The notes under the pieces were generated by a model. The model searched no databases, was not told the origin of the DNA, and was given only the letters and a program-made list of their open reading frames with translations. A DNA stretch of 64,000 bases, from NCBI RefSeq assembly GCF_000224145.3, contig NC_020169.2:2844095-2908094 (forward strand). The letters are read 5' to 3'. Below are positions 45,240-58,100 of the stretch, piece after piece (position 1 is the first letter of the stretch; each line of letters starts with the position of its first letter). The DNA is from Ciona intestinalis. Lineage: Eukaryota; Chordata; Ascidiacea; Phlebobranchia; Cionidae. The position numbers and the translations under genes are program-made.

Positions 45240-46197
45240 CTAAACCGGACATCCAGGATTTTTCATTTTAACTAAAACACACATTTTCCTATTCCCTTAA
45301 AGAAAGAACAAAATGGAAAATTGGTGAAATAATTAAGCGTGCAAAAATTAAAAATATGCCAAACCAGTTGTTATTTAAAACTACTAAGCCAAGAGAAATC
45401 TATTTATTTTTGATTAAAGAAATAGGTTTTACAGTGGTGGAAACAGATTTTACCTAATTAAACCCAAATTTGAACCATACACAATGAGTATAATTGGTTA
45501 TATGGCAGTATAGGGCGTTGAAAATAGAGCTTATAATATCTTTACAGCATAATTTGACCTGGAAAATGAAAAATCAAAAAGAACAGCAAAGAAAAGTCAA
45601 TTAAAGAAGAAATTTGTTTCATTAAGGTACAGTTATTTACACTACAATATGTCATAGAATTAAATGGGAACAAAAAGAATTAACAAAGTTACATATTTAT
45701 GCTAAGCCGATAAATAAATATACATCCTCAATGTTTTTACTTTTTTAAAATAATATTAAACTAAATTTGGGCAAAAAATAGTCTAAAAACCATAGAAATA
45801 TGTTGTCTCGACTACATGAGTTTGTTTTTTTAACTGAAGAAAATAAAAACTATTAATTGTTTAGTTCAAATCTATACCCAACTATAAACTACAAAAATAA
45901 AAAAATAAGTTATGGCAAAAATAAAGTTCAATTCCACCATAATTGAATAAATACCAAGTATTTGAAATATATAGTAAGGTGGGGAAGATGGGACAGCTTT
46001 TCATTCTATTTTTTCGTTTTATCCGGGGGTAAACAAAGAACATTCAATGAATTATAAAACTGTATCCTAACGACTCCCATTGACCGTTGTTAATTGTTTA
46101 AAAAACACAATAAAGATATTTTGCAATAGTGTGTGTCCCGTCTTACCCCACAAAGGTGTCCCGTCTTACCCCCACTATAAGTAACATGATGCGAGTG
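45240..46197. other. intergenic, CUL9 3' side to ERMARD start
   Basis: AT-rich, no gene seen. Holds one MITE directly after the CUL9 stop. Confidence 0.45.
45968..46178. mobile_element. MITE with doubled right end, 20 bp from the CUL9 stop
   Basis: ATATAGTAAGGTGGGGAAGA at the left. At the right, TGTCCCGTCTTACCCC occurs twice (46132-46148 and 46157-46173), so the terminus is duplicated. It lies 20 bp beyond the CUL9 stop (46198) and must be in the 3' untranslated region if the transcript extends past it. Confidence 0.8.
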
Positions 46198-49100
46198 TTA
46201 TGCGTAAAAATCAAGCCAAGGATCACTTTCATCGTCTTCATCATCATCATCATCATCATATTCAAGATCATCTGATTCCTGCATCGCTTGGGAGGAGCTG
46301 AAAATATCATCATCAGATTGATCATACTCATAGTCGTCATCGGATGCGAGATTCCCTTCATCCTGATCATTATCAGAGGTGAAGTAGGATGGGACCGGAT
46401 CCAGGAGCAAAGAGTCCTCATCTTGGCTGTCTCCGGCTGGCCGGGAGTTTGCTCCGAACGTTGTGTTGTCTTCGTCATTAGTAACGACTACTGTTCCACC
46501 ATCGGTTACTTTGATAGTTTGGTTTGTAGAACTTGGTAGGGCAACCTGGTGAAAAATATTTAAATTTAAAAATACATAACCATCCTGTTACTTTGACACC
46601 AAAAGACTAGAAATTGCTTTTCTTGTAATATGTGTTAATTTTGGTATACCAAGGTTTTGTCCAGCAAGACAACATAACATTTAAAATTTTTTATGTTTTT
46701 AACCGTTTTTCTTTAAATAGTATTTTCCAGTTTTGGTAAATACTTTACATTTTAATAAAAAAACATAACACTTCAAGTAATTTTTTAGCACAAAAATATA
46801 AAAATCGAAAACTGAATTTGTTTTTATAGTTGAATTACCTTCATATCTTGCTTTGCAAATGTAGTAAGTCGCTTCACAGTATCTTCACAATCGTTCATTA
46901 AACGCTGCCCTTTTATAAGATCAGTTTGTTTCACTGTAGCAACTGTGTGCTGAATATCAGCACAACATAGAAGCACATTCCCAATATGTTCCTGGAGGGC
47001 AAGGGTTTTGTTTTCCAATGCAACAGAATATAACCCAATCGGGTCCAGTTTTTCAGAGTCAACGGAGTAGTATTGAAACACATTACAGTAGGCAAGTACT
47101 TTGCGAAACTCTGCCAGTTTGGTGCACATGTTTAAACAAAGCTGAAGGTTGGCAGGTGAAGGGCTGTCGTTGATTGACAGGAGGCGTCTACGAAGATCAA
47201 ATGCGAACTGCTTTGCTTTATGGTGAAATCTACAACGCTTGTTAAACTCCACAAACTTAACACCGGCTTGAGCGAGCTTGCTAACTTTGGTGCCGCAGTT
47301 GTAATAGTCTCGATGTGACGGGCGCCACGGCTGCAGGCATCGCCAACAAAAGTCATGAGTGCACTTGGCGCACTTCATGTGTAAACAGCCGTCGTTTTTC
47401 TCGATATTCGCTTGGCAGTTCGGGCACCTCTTTGCAATAAGACGAGCGAGATGTTTGCTCCTCGCATCTTCATTCATCCCTTCATAGAACCCACCATCGT
47501 CCATCCACTGTGACATGTGTCCGCAACTTGCAGGCGAATGTGCCTCCACATAAGTACAAGCAAAACACGTCTGCCACCCACAAGCATTACACCATCCTAC
47601 ATCATTACCACTGTTCTGAACAATCCGGTCGCACCCACGCGGGTTATGACACCAAGACCTCTGTTTGTTAGCGTCAACATAAGACCGCACCAGACCAAGT
47701 TCATACTTATCAACATTTTTACTATCATCGCCAAACACAAACCTATACAAAGATAGTGTAGGTCTCACTGTACAGTCATTCAAAGGGCAAGTGGTAGTAG
47801 AAGACTTATCCAAAGACAGCTGCATTTCCAAGTATGACCTCCAGCAAGTTTTACAGCATAAGTGTCCACAGATTGGAGACACGCAATCTCCTTTCTCTAA
47901 AGCATTCATACAAACTGGGCAAGACATAGACCCGATTTCGGCCGATTTTTGAGGTGAATTTTCAGAAATACCCACCGAGGCAAGCGTGGTTTCTCTAGCC
48001 ACTGCATAACTCTCAATCAATTTATCACTGTGCCAATCAAACTGTAGCAGCAAAGCTTCAGCAGTTTCCACACTTTCAGAGAGAATTTCGGCCAGTCTTG
48101 AAATTTCAGTTCGGATTTCAGTTATAACTTGATCACTTGTAAGAGTGTTTGAATGGATTGGTAAACTTGGAAGAACTGAAACTTCTGTCTCGCTTTCCCA
48201 TGCTTTTAACGGCCGTGCAGTGGTCAAAAAGGTCAATTGCCCAGCAGATGGATTAACAACTGATGTGAATGGTTTAACTTGCACAGCCACTACTGTGGAG
48301 CTTGTAGTTATAATAGCGTTATCCAAAGATGTCATAATTTGAGATGACGGTCCGGGTTTCTCTTCTGGAACATTTTCATCAGAATTTGAATCATTTTGTT
48401 TACTGCTGTCGATATTATACCTGATTGACCTTCGTGAGATTCTGGTCAGGTACCCGAGGTTTATAAGGTGCTCACATCTTGCTTGAATATGCTCAACCTC
48501 TGGAATAAACCCATCTTCTTCCTCTGTGCTCTTCCGGAGGACCTCTTCAATGATCTCATCACTCAAACACTCCGTTTTTTGCTTCATCTTCTTTATGATC
48601 TTGCAGTCAATAATGGAAGACCTACGATCGTGATGTTGCTTAATCTTCTCCGTTTTGTTCCAAAGCGATCGGATGGGAGCATAGACATCGGGAGAGCAGT
48701 CTAGGTCCTCCAATACCTCTTCACAGGCCTCAAATTTCCCGTCTCCTACCTCTCGGACTACTTTTTTCTTAAGCAAAACATCCAAAGCAACTTTCCATTG
48801 ATTCGGAAACGCAAGTTTCCAATCTTCCAAATCCACAACTTTGTTTTCATTAAAATAAAGCAAAAGTATCATCTGTACAGTCGTAACCCGAATTTCTTTG
48901 TTGGTTAACGTATCAAAAACAACTGCATATCCCTCCCCTGTCCATTTAATTGTTTGGTTGCTGGCTGCAGTAAGACGTAAGCAACTTTCTTCTCTTTGGC
49001 CCCGATAAAATCGCTCAAAACTGTGCATTAAGCTATACAGTCGACAGTCAAGTCGGGATAAATATTTTCCCACCACACCTTTTTGAACAACAGAAAAAGA

Positions 49101-52100
49101 AGTGACATTTTGTCTGAATATTAAGGTTCTGAAACCACCATCAAGAAGAAATAAATATTGGCCCCATTTTTGGTCCCTGTTTTTACTGTCAATGTCATGC
49201 TCCTCTAATGTTTTAGAAATAAACCTCTCGTGAAGTTGGTTGGAGTAAACCGCATCCTGGAGCAAATTCGATGGTTGATGCTTTGAGAAGCAAGGGAGGA
49301 GGTACCCGCAGCATTCCTCCTCCACCTCCAGGCAGGGAGGATCACGGATCAATCTCTCCATCATGAAGAGCGAGTAAAGATGCTCAAAAACATGACAGAA
49401 ATCAGTTCCACTGCTTATCGGGAGAAGCTCTTTTAATCTCAGTAAGTTAGGCCTTGATTTAAATGAATACGTCTCGATTATTGTGTCAATTACACAGCTC
49501 AACACATAGCTCAGTCTCACAGAAGTCTCCAATGTTAAAGAAAGGAACGATCTCCAAATACCGGTGGCCAACATAATAGAAACATGAGATTTCGGCCCGA
49601 ATATATTTTTCATCGATTGCTGAAGAAATTTATATTTTGATAAGATTTTTTCAACAAGTTTAAAACACTCGGAAGGCTGAAGAGGTTCTTGTAAATTTGA
49701 AAATGAATTTTTGATGATTTCGGAAAACTGAGAAAAGACGATGGACGCCCAACATAACGCAACCTCCGGAAGATGGGAGTTGTGATGAAAAGCATCTTCA
49801 TCCACAAGAGTGATGGAGGAGAGGTCTTCCTTGGAGCGTCCTCCACCTGATCCGCTGTAATTTGGAGTCAAGACTCTTCCGCTTCCACTCCCATCCGACT
49901 TCCCAGATCGAGGTTGGACTTTCCTCGACCAAGTGGAAGAGTTCTCTTTGCTCCCGGATTCGGGAGCTTTGGAAGATGCAGGACTTGGAATCCCCGCATC
50001 CAGATCCATGAGGAATCGGCATAACTTCCTCATCTTTAAAGTGAAGACACGATCTTCATCTTTATCAGCCGTCACGTAAGCTAGGAGTAATTTATGCAAC
50101 AAACTCTGTTTTTCTTCACCCTCAGTTTTTAAGAGCACTAGAAAAATATAAAAAAAAATTTTTTTTAGCAGTTTTTATTAGTAGTAGAATCATATAATAA
50201 AATAGGCTTTAATAAGCTTAAATTTTGCTGTAATACAAAACTAGAATAATTATTTTTACTTCACTAAAACAACATATTATTTGCATTTCGTGTTTCTAAA
50301 TTCTAATATAATTGAAACCTTACCATAACACAATATTAACTAAACTCATTTAAAAAAAAATTCAAAATTTTTTTTTTAAAAACCTGAAAATACTGGAGAC
50401 GAGAGAGCGACCCTACATGCCTGGCCGAGCACAGTCGCACACTCGGAGTTCGGGAGAAAATTGTCGGCAAATCCTTGTTCGTATTTGATTGCTGCTATTA
50501 ACCTGTGGGTAGGTATTGTTGTTTTAAAAGTTGTTGGTAACTTAGATGTTTTAAAATATAAAAATAAAAAACTTTATTTTTTTTCTTGGAATATGGTAGC
50601 GAAGATTTAGAAATAGTTTAAACGAAAAGACAGGATATAGCGATAAAGCAACAGTTGTTAAAACACGCTTACAGTTAGTGCGGTCGCTACACCTAGCAGA
50701 CAATATATATATATTAAATGAAAAGTGTTGTATATAGTAAATGTACAAAACAGTAAGCTGGCACCAGCTGTATGAAACACCCATGTTATAACAACTGTCA
50801 TTTTCCTGCCACGAGAATAAAACAAGCTACATTCATTCGTTCAATTCTAAACAATACTTTAAAATTTACAATTATTTTTAACAAACTTACGAATTTACTT
50901 AGTTACAACATTTTCCAACTTACGTTGTATTATTTACAATACTTGCAAATTTGCAATTCAATATTTACAATTTTTTTTCACGACTTACTTATCCGGTACA
51001 TCCAATATTTGATGCTGTTTTAAATCCTCAGTGTTCCCCCTGCAAGCTTCAGTAGCCCACACATGTGCTTGTACGGAGTACGAGAGACTTGTACGGACAT
51101 AAAGTTGACGGCGTAGTATCGGCCAGAATGATGGTTTAGGTCCAACCACCTCCAAGCAGTGTAAACGAGTGTCTATTCCACCCTATGTTTAAGGTATGTG
51201 TTAATTTAGTATACAAGATGTATAGTACTGTGGGGAAGATGGGACACTTTCAGCTCGTAATATTCGAATATTCTGATCGTTATTTAAACAATTAACAACG
51301 GCCTATGGGAGTCGTGAGGTTACGGTTTTGGAATTCTTTGAATGTTTTTTGTCTACTACCAAACGGGATGAGAAAATGGAATAACAAGGTGTCCCATCGT
51401 CCCCCATCCTACTATATGTTAGTTCAGTATGGAATTATTGCTCAAGAGCTTTAAGATTTATTGGTAGTTTTTACTAATAACAGTTTCTTATAGCAGGTAA
51501 AAGTATATGTAGCATGAATTAGCCACATATGTCCAACAACTGGTCATATTTAAAAATATTTCTTCAACTTTTAATGAAAAAGAAAGAAAAGACAGCAAAA
51601 AAATGGCCGTTTATAAAATGTATCAGAATTTTTAACAAGAAAAATTGGCAATTTTTAAAAGATAATTGCGCTATGGACAAAAATTAACACAGATAAAAAG
51701 AACAGTTAAAAATATCTAAAAAATAAAACATAACATCTTACCTGCTGACACCTCCGCACAGAAATCCGAACCATTGGCCAAAACTTCTTCATATTTTCAA
51801 GGAGCACAACCTCACGATCCGAGGACATCACATTGATGCAAGAGAGCTGAGTGCTAACATCCAGAGGACTTGTTCCTCCAAGAACAACAATCCTGGAAGG
51901 CATGTAACTTGAGTCTTCCTGAGCTACAGTTATCGTCATTTTTCTGAAAGGAAAAAAATCGAATTTAAAGAAAAAATAAAAGTTGATACAAAAAATAAAA
52001 TAATATATGTTTTTAACGTTTCATGAAATTATGATTTAGGAGCAAGACCTTTCTAACAGAAAACTTTGTTGGAAATGCCAATTGAAAATTATTATTAAAT

Positions 52101-55100
52101 TTCTTCACTGTGACCAAATTATTAATAAATACCGATTGTGTGAACTAAAAACCATTGGTTCATTGTATAAATGACATGTATTAGCACAGTGCTTTGTGCT
52201 CTGAATCAGTGGTTGACAATACCAGTCTGCATAATTTTTGCGGGTCCTCACTTACCAAAACTATCCTACTGTATGACAAGGTAATTTTAAAACAGAATAC
52301 AATCATTGTCAAATTGCCTATTCCAAAATCTTGAACACACAAAATTTTTTTTTGCACACTGAAATTAATTTTTCAACTTTTACTGTATAAAAATGTCTGA
52401 AGTCAGTGGCCTAAATAATGCATTGCGCAAATAGGTATTCCATCAAAGAATTAACAACACATTCATACACACCGAATAATAACTCCTTTCTTGATATAAA
52501 CATTAACCCAATGTCCTCCCGAACTTCCATTGCTCTCCCAGTACGTCTTCGGATTCCCGTCCGTTAATTTGAGGACATGACGTTGGTTTGTGGAAGCCTC
52601 CAACCTCTCCCAACATCGCTCCTCCTTCATCTCAACATCCGCTCCTGAGGAGGAAGAGAAAGATTTATCACAAAAAGAGAAAAAGGTGTATCACAAAAAA
52701 GAGGTAAAAAGATTAATCTCAAAAAAGGAAGAAAATTTATCACTAAAGAAGATTTATCACAATAAGAGCAAAAAGATGTATCACAAAAAGAAAAAAAAGA
52801 TTAAACTTAAAAAGTTAAAAAGATTTGACATCAGAAATGTTTTAGCAAGAGTAATATTCTATTTAAATCTTTCTTTTTTTAGTTTCTGGTCTTACCTTTG
52901 CAGAGATTTTCAAGTAGTTGACTGAATAGCGGGATATTAATGTCCGAACACCGATTCCTCGCTTCCTCCACACACTGAAGGGCAGTAGAGATACAGCCTC
53001 CTAGAACTACAGCGAGAAGTTTGTTGTGCAAGATTCTCTGCTTCTCACATGACCCAATCAAATCTCGCAACTCCACTGTTTTCTGTCCGAAAAGCGAATT
53101 TTAGCAAGTAGGGTCACGAAAAGTTGAAAGACAATACTGAGGGCAGTTTTATTTTTTCGAAAAAATTCCTTGAATTATATTTTATAACAACAAAGTAGCC
53201 TTCTAATAAAATATTATTTTCTGTGAATAAAATCTAAAAATCTCAGTCTATTTTTTACTTTTTTAGTCAATGGTGTGGAAAAACAGCACATATGGCGACT
53301 AATCTATTCCTGTGTTTTATAACCCATGTTTTTTTCTTCTAAAAATAAAAACACTTTATAGGATACACAAAAAAGTAAAAAAAAATCAAAAAAAAAATAA
53401 AAATAATAAATATCACACACAAAAATGGTAAAATTTCTGACACAAATATAAAAACACGAAATAACAAAGAATATTACGTCAACTTACTGGAATAGATGTA
53501 TGTTTGTCAAGCAGTCTGTTAATAGTTTGCTTGGCATCTAAACTACACAACTCCACTGCAAAGTCTTTGTCCAAGTCCGCAAGTTGATATAACACGGCAA
53601 CTATATCTTCTGCAACCTGTAAAGGATAAAGGCTTTTAAAGGAGCATACCAACAAAAAATAAAATTTGCATATAGATATTTTGAAACTCTGATGATACCT
53701 TTAGATCACATTTGAACATACCTATCAAATAAATACACACATTTTGATAGCACTGTCGTATGTTCAGTTTCACTGCAAAATTATCTTAACAAACTGTAAA
53801 GTCTTTCGTTTTTTGAAACTTTGGTGGTACCTTTAGATTTGAGCATTTTTATAAATACCCAAACTTTAGTATTTTGTCTTAGTATGCCCTTTAAAACGAA
53901 GGATAAATATGTTTTATCCTAAAATATACCGAAAAAATTGTATGTAATAATACTAAATAATATAAAAATACATAAAGCAACTAACTTCTTTGGTATCTGA
54001 ACCAAATGGGTCAGGAGAAACACTACAAGCTTCTAGCAGTCTGTGCAGACAAGACACAACCTCTGACCAGTGTGCCTCCGCCAACAATGGTGCCACGTTA
54101 TCAGAAATGCTCTCCGTCTCCTGGAAGAAGTTTCGGAGCGTTTTCACCCACTTCCCTTGCCCAGGAGTAGCGGGAGTGATGCGGAGGATAGGGAGGACTT
54201 GCTCTGATACCTGGAGACAGGAAAGAAGATGTTGTGAGGATAATTTGGAATTAAGTACTCGTTTTTTGGGATCTATGTTAAATTTAATAATATCTTGGTT
54301 TTATTCTTTATTTTTTTAATAAAATTTAAGGCTTTGATACATTTTTTCTGGCTTTGATATTTTCACAGTTGGTTAGCACGCCTGCCTGTAACCCAGATGT
54401 GATGAGTTCAAGGCTCGCCGGTGCTAACATTGTGGAATATGTGTGCAGACAATTAATAACTATAGTCATCCACAAATAAAAAAAACAAAAAAACAGTAGT
54501 ATTAGGTTATAAAAACAACATTTAAAAGTGCAGTAACAATAATACCAATAGTATAGACTAAAATGTTAACTCATCCACCAAATTGACTTACAAAACCGTT
54601 AACAGTGGTTCCCACATCAGATGGTGAAAGAGATCTTATGTTTGAAATACCACCAGGCAGTGTTTCCAGTGATTTATTGTCCTTTAAATCACTCAGCTGG
54701 AACGTACCAAACGCAAAGCCCTCCAGAGGGTCTAAAAATATTACATTTTCGTTATTAGATTTGTTTGTGGTAGTATATTTTAAATGAGTTAAGTCCTACA
54801 GTAAGGCACACCAGAGACCTGAAATTTAGCTAGAACTGGGCTATTATCCAATCTAATATAAAAAACTATTTTAGCCATAGGGTTTTTCACATACAATGTA
54901 AAATGATTTGCCTGAAAAACTCCCACAAAAGGCCATTTTGGTCACATTCCCTGATAAAGTCTTGCGGGATGAAACCTTGTAAATAGTCTACGTTTTTCAT
55001 ACAAAATGAGCCGTTAAAAATGAATACAAACTTTTAAAAAACTGTTTTGAAGTGGCTGTACACAGTATCCGGAATTCGTCCATTTTGTCCAGATTTTGCT

Positions 55101-58100
55101 GCCGCATGCGGAATTCGGTAATGGGTTTGCATACGAATTCGCATGCCGGATTCTGTATGGGTGAGGTCCGTGAGGACCTGGGATTTAGGCCAGACTTGGC
55201 CCATTACCCCAAAATCGCATGCCGGATACTGTGTACAGCCACCTTTAGGCTTTTAGCCATAAGGTCTTTTAAGTACAATGTAGAGATATTGACATAAACA
55301 AACAACTAATACAAACTTACCATCGCTAGGTTGGTTGTCACTGATTTCTAGAAAGTCCGCATGTGAGCAAGAGATGGTAAGACCACGTAACCGTAGCAGC
55401 ATATCTCGTATGGGGTTGCCTGCTGGTATAACCTGGATGTGTACGACACATTGTTCAAATTTAATGATTATTTAATAATTTGATTGTTGTATATTTATTT
55501 GTTGTTAAAATCAAATATTTGTTGTTTTTCTACCATTTTGTCTGTTTTTATATTTTTTTTTGTTTTACCCAAAAATTTTAGTTTTTTATTTATTTATTTT
55601 TTTTTTTTAAATTGAGTTTGTGTGTCTAAACTTCTTTCTTAATTGTGTGCTTTCTGGCAACTAAGTTGGTTTTAAACAAATTAAACTTTAGTCTAAATTA
55701 TTATCAACACTCTTTTCAGCTGACCATAAATTAAAGACACCATGGGATTTTACTATGATGTAAAATAAACAGATAAAACTAGCATTTTGCAGGTGAAGTT
55801 TTATAAGAGAAATTCCCATTGCACAACTTAGGCTATTTTATGGTACATGTACATTCTATGTGAAAAACCATACAAATTAACTGGTTTCCACATAAACATA
55901 TCCACAACAAAGCCAATACTGTTTACACTCAATGTAAAAACCATGCACTAACTGGTTGAAATGAACATGTAATGTGGGGGTTAATGAACTGACCTTGGTA
56001 GCTTTGCAAATCACTGTGAGAATTGTGTCTCTTTCAGACACCATGCTTTTACTGTGGTCCAGTCTCATTATCATACACAGAATGCAGAGTATCTCATAAA
56101 GTGTTGTAATATTTGATGGACTGAAAAAGTGTGTGTGAGCTTACAAGTATGATAAAAGTTACATTTACAAATTAAAATATAAATTTTAAGTTAGATAATT
56201 TTAAGACACTAATAAATTCTGCGAATCTGACCCTGATCTGGTGGTCATAGAGCTGAGCGTTTCTTGTGTAAAAAAATGTAATATATATCTTTCATTCTAC
56301 AATTGTTTGGACCTGGTTTTGGTCGGTTACACTTTTTTAGCACCAGATTCTAAGATATATATTTTGCCCAAGGAATCGTCGGACCTTATTCTTGGTTCTA
56401 AAGGTGCCATTAATCTCATTCAAATACAATCAAGAATAAGAGACTGACTATGCCATAGAAAAAATATGTCTACTTTATTATACAATTGGTTACACTTGAT
56501 TTTTGTCTGTTGTGTTTTCGTAACACCAGATCCGTTTAAGCCAAATACTTTCACAAACATGAAAATTCAGTCCCATTATAAAGCAGTGACAAACATCACT
56601 CACTAAAATAATAAAAAATATTAAATTTGCAAATGCACAAATTGCTAAAGAGTAATTTTATCTCGTAATGTAAAAACTGTTTGAAAATCATTTGAAAAAT
56701 TCACCTGTCAATGTCATTAAACTTGGAAGTAACCGGTTCCTTTTTCTTAAATTCTTCCAACACGATTCTAATGTGTGATTCAAACACAGTGATAAAACAA
56801 TGTAGACTCCCTGTTTCTGTGTCCTGTACAAAGAGATATGATACATGTAGCTAGAATAAAAACTACTAAAGTTTAGAAACAATAAGGTGGCGACATAGTG
56901 TTTTTAAACTACGCCAAAAAAATTCAACACAAAATTACATGCATGGTAACTCGTAAGCTGGAACGAGGTGTATAAAACAGAACACCCGTGTTATAACAAC
57001 TGCCGTTGCTCCACCACACTGAGTAAACAAGTTGAATTAAATCATACATTGATTCTTAGCACATATCCCACCTTATCTGTTGAAGTGGATGGTCCTGTGG
57101 CAGTATTGCTTGATGCAATAGACGTAATGATTGCTGATATGAGGTTTTTGTAAACTGACTTTGTTTTGGTTGGATTCTGTGCATATGAGCGTGCTCCCAT
57201 GATGCTACAGATGCACTGGGGTGGGGAGGGATGAAGTTGAATGGTTAACAGTATAACTTGCAGTACTGCTAAATATCATTATATAATACCAATATTATTA
57301 TAACAAGCTGTTTATAATGTGTACTATGCCTAGGAATGCACATTACAAAATTTCGAATCCTTTTGTTCGAATCTGATTACGGGATTAGGTGTTCTGTTTA
57401 ATGACGTCATCATACATCATCTCTGAACTAAACTAAAAATTTTTTAAGATTTAATAATTTTGAAAAAAAGATTCTTGTGTTTGTTGGACTTTCGAGAGAA
57501 AACGTTTTCAGCGTCTTTTTAAAGGTTGCTATACGTTTCGGCTTAGCCATTTTGACTTTATACGTTTTTTCTTAGAAATACAAAAAGATTCGAAATTCTA
57601 GGTTCGGAATTCTAGATTCAAATAAAGTATTCTAGGATATCCTAGAATACCTAATTATTCTGTAATGTCATCCCTCACTATGCCTGACAACAACAGTTTA
57701 TCAATATATAGTGATTAGGAGTGTAGAGGTTTAATTTAGCATAATAATATGGAATTTATAAAAGATTTATATTTCGGATGCTTTAAAAAAATTATGATTA
57801 AAAAAAAATATAGATACAGTAGGGTGGGAGAAGATGGGACACCTTTTTATTCTTTTTTCTCGTCCAATTTGTTCGTGAACAAAAAAAACATTCAAAGAAT
57901 TATAAAACCATATTCTCACAACTCCCAAAGACCGTTGTTAATTCTTAAAAACACGATCAGGGTATTTGAATATTACGTACTAAAGGTGTCCCATCTTCCC
58001 CCACTCTACTATACATATATGCAAAAAAAAAATAAATAACATACATGAATTGCCAAGTGAATTATTTCCTTTTCGCTTTGAAACTTGGAAACAATATCAA

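Noticed and set aside
54365..54480. A real tRNA gene
   Set aside because: A and B boxes are degenerate and no complete cloverleaf with an anticodon arm can be drawn; it fits a SINE head.
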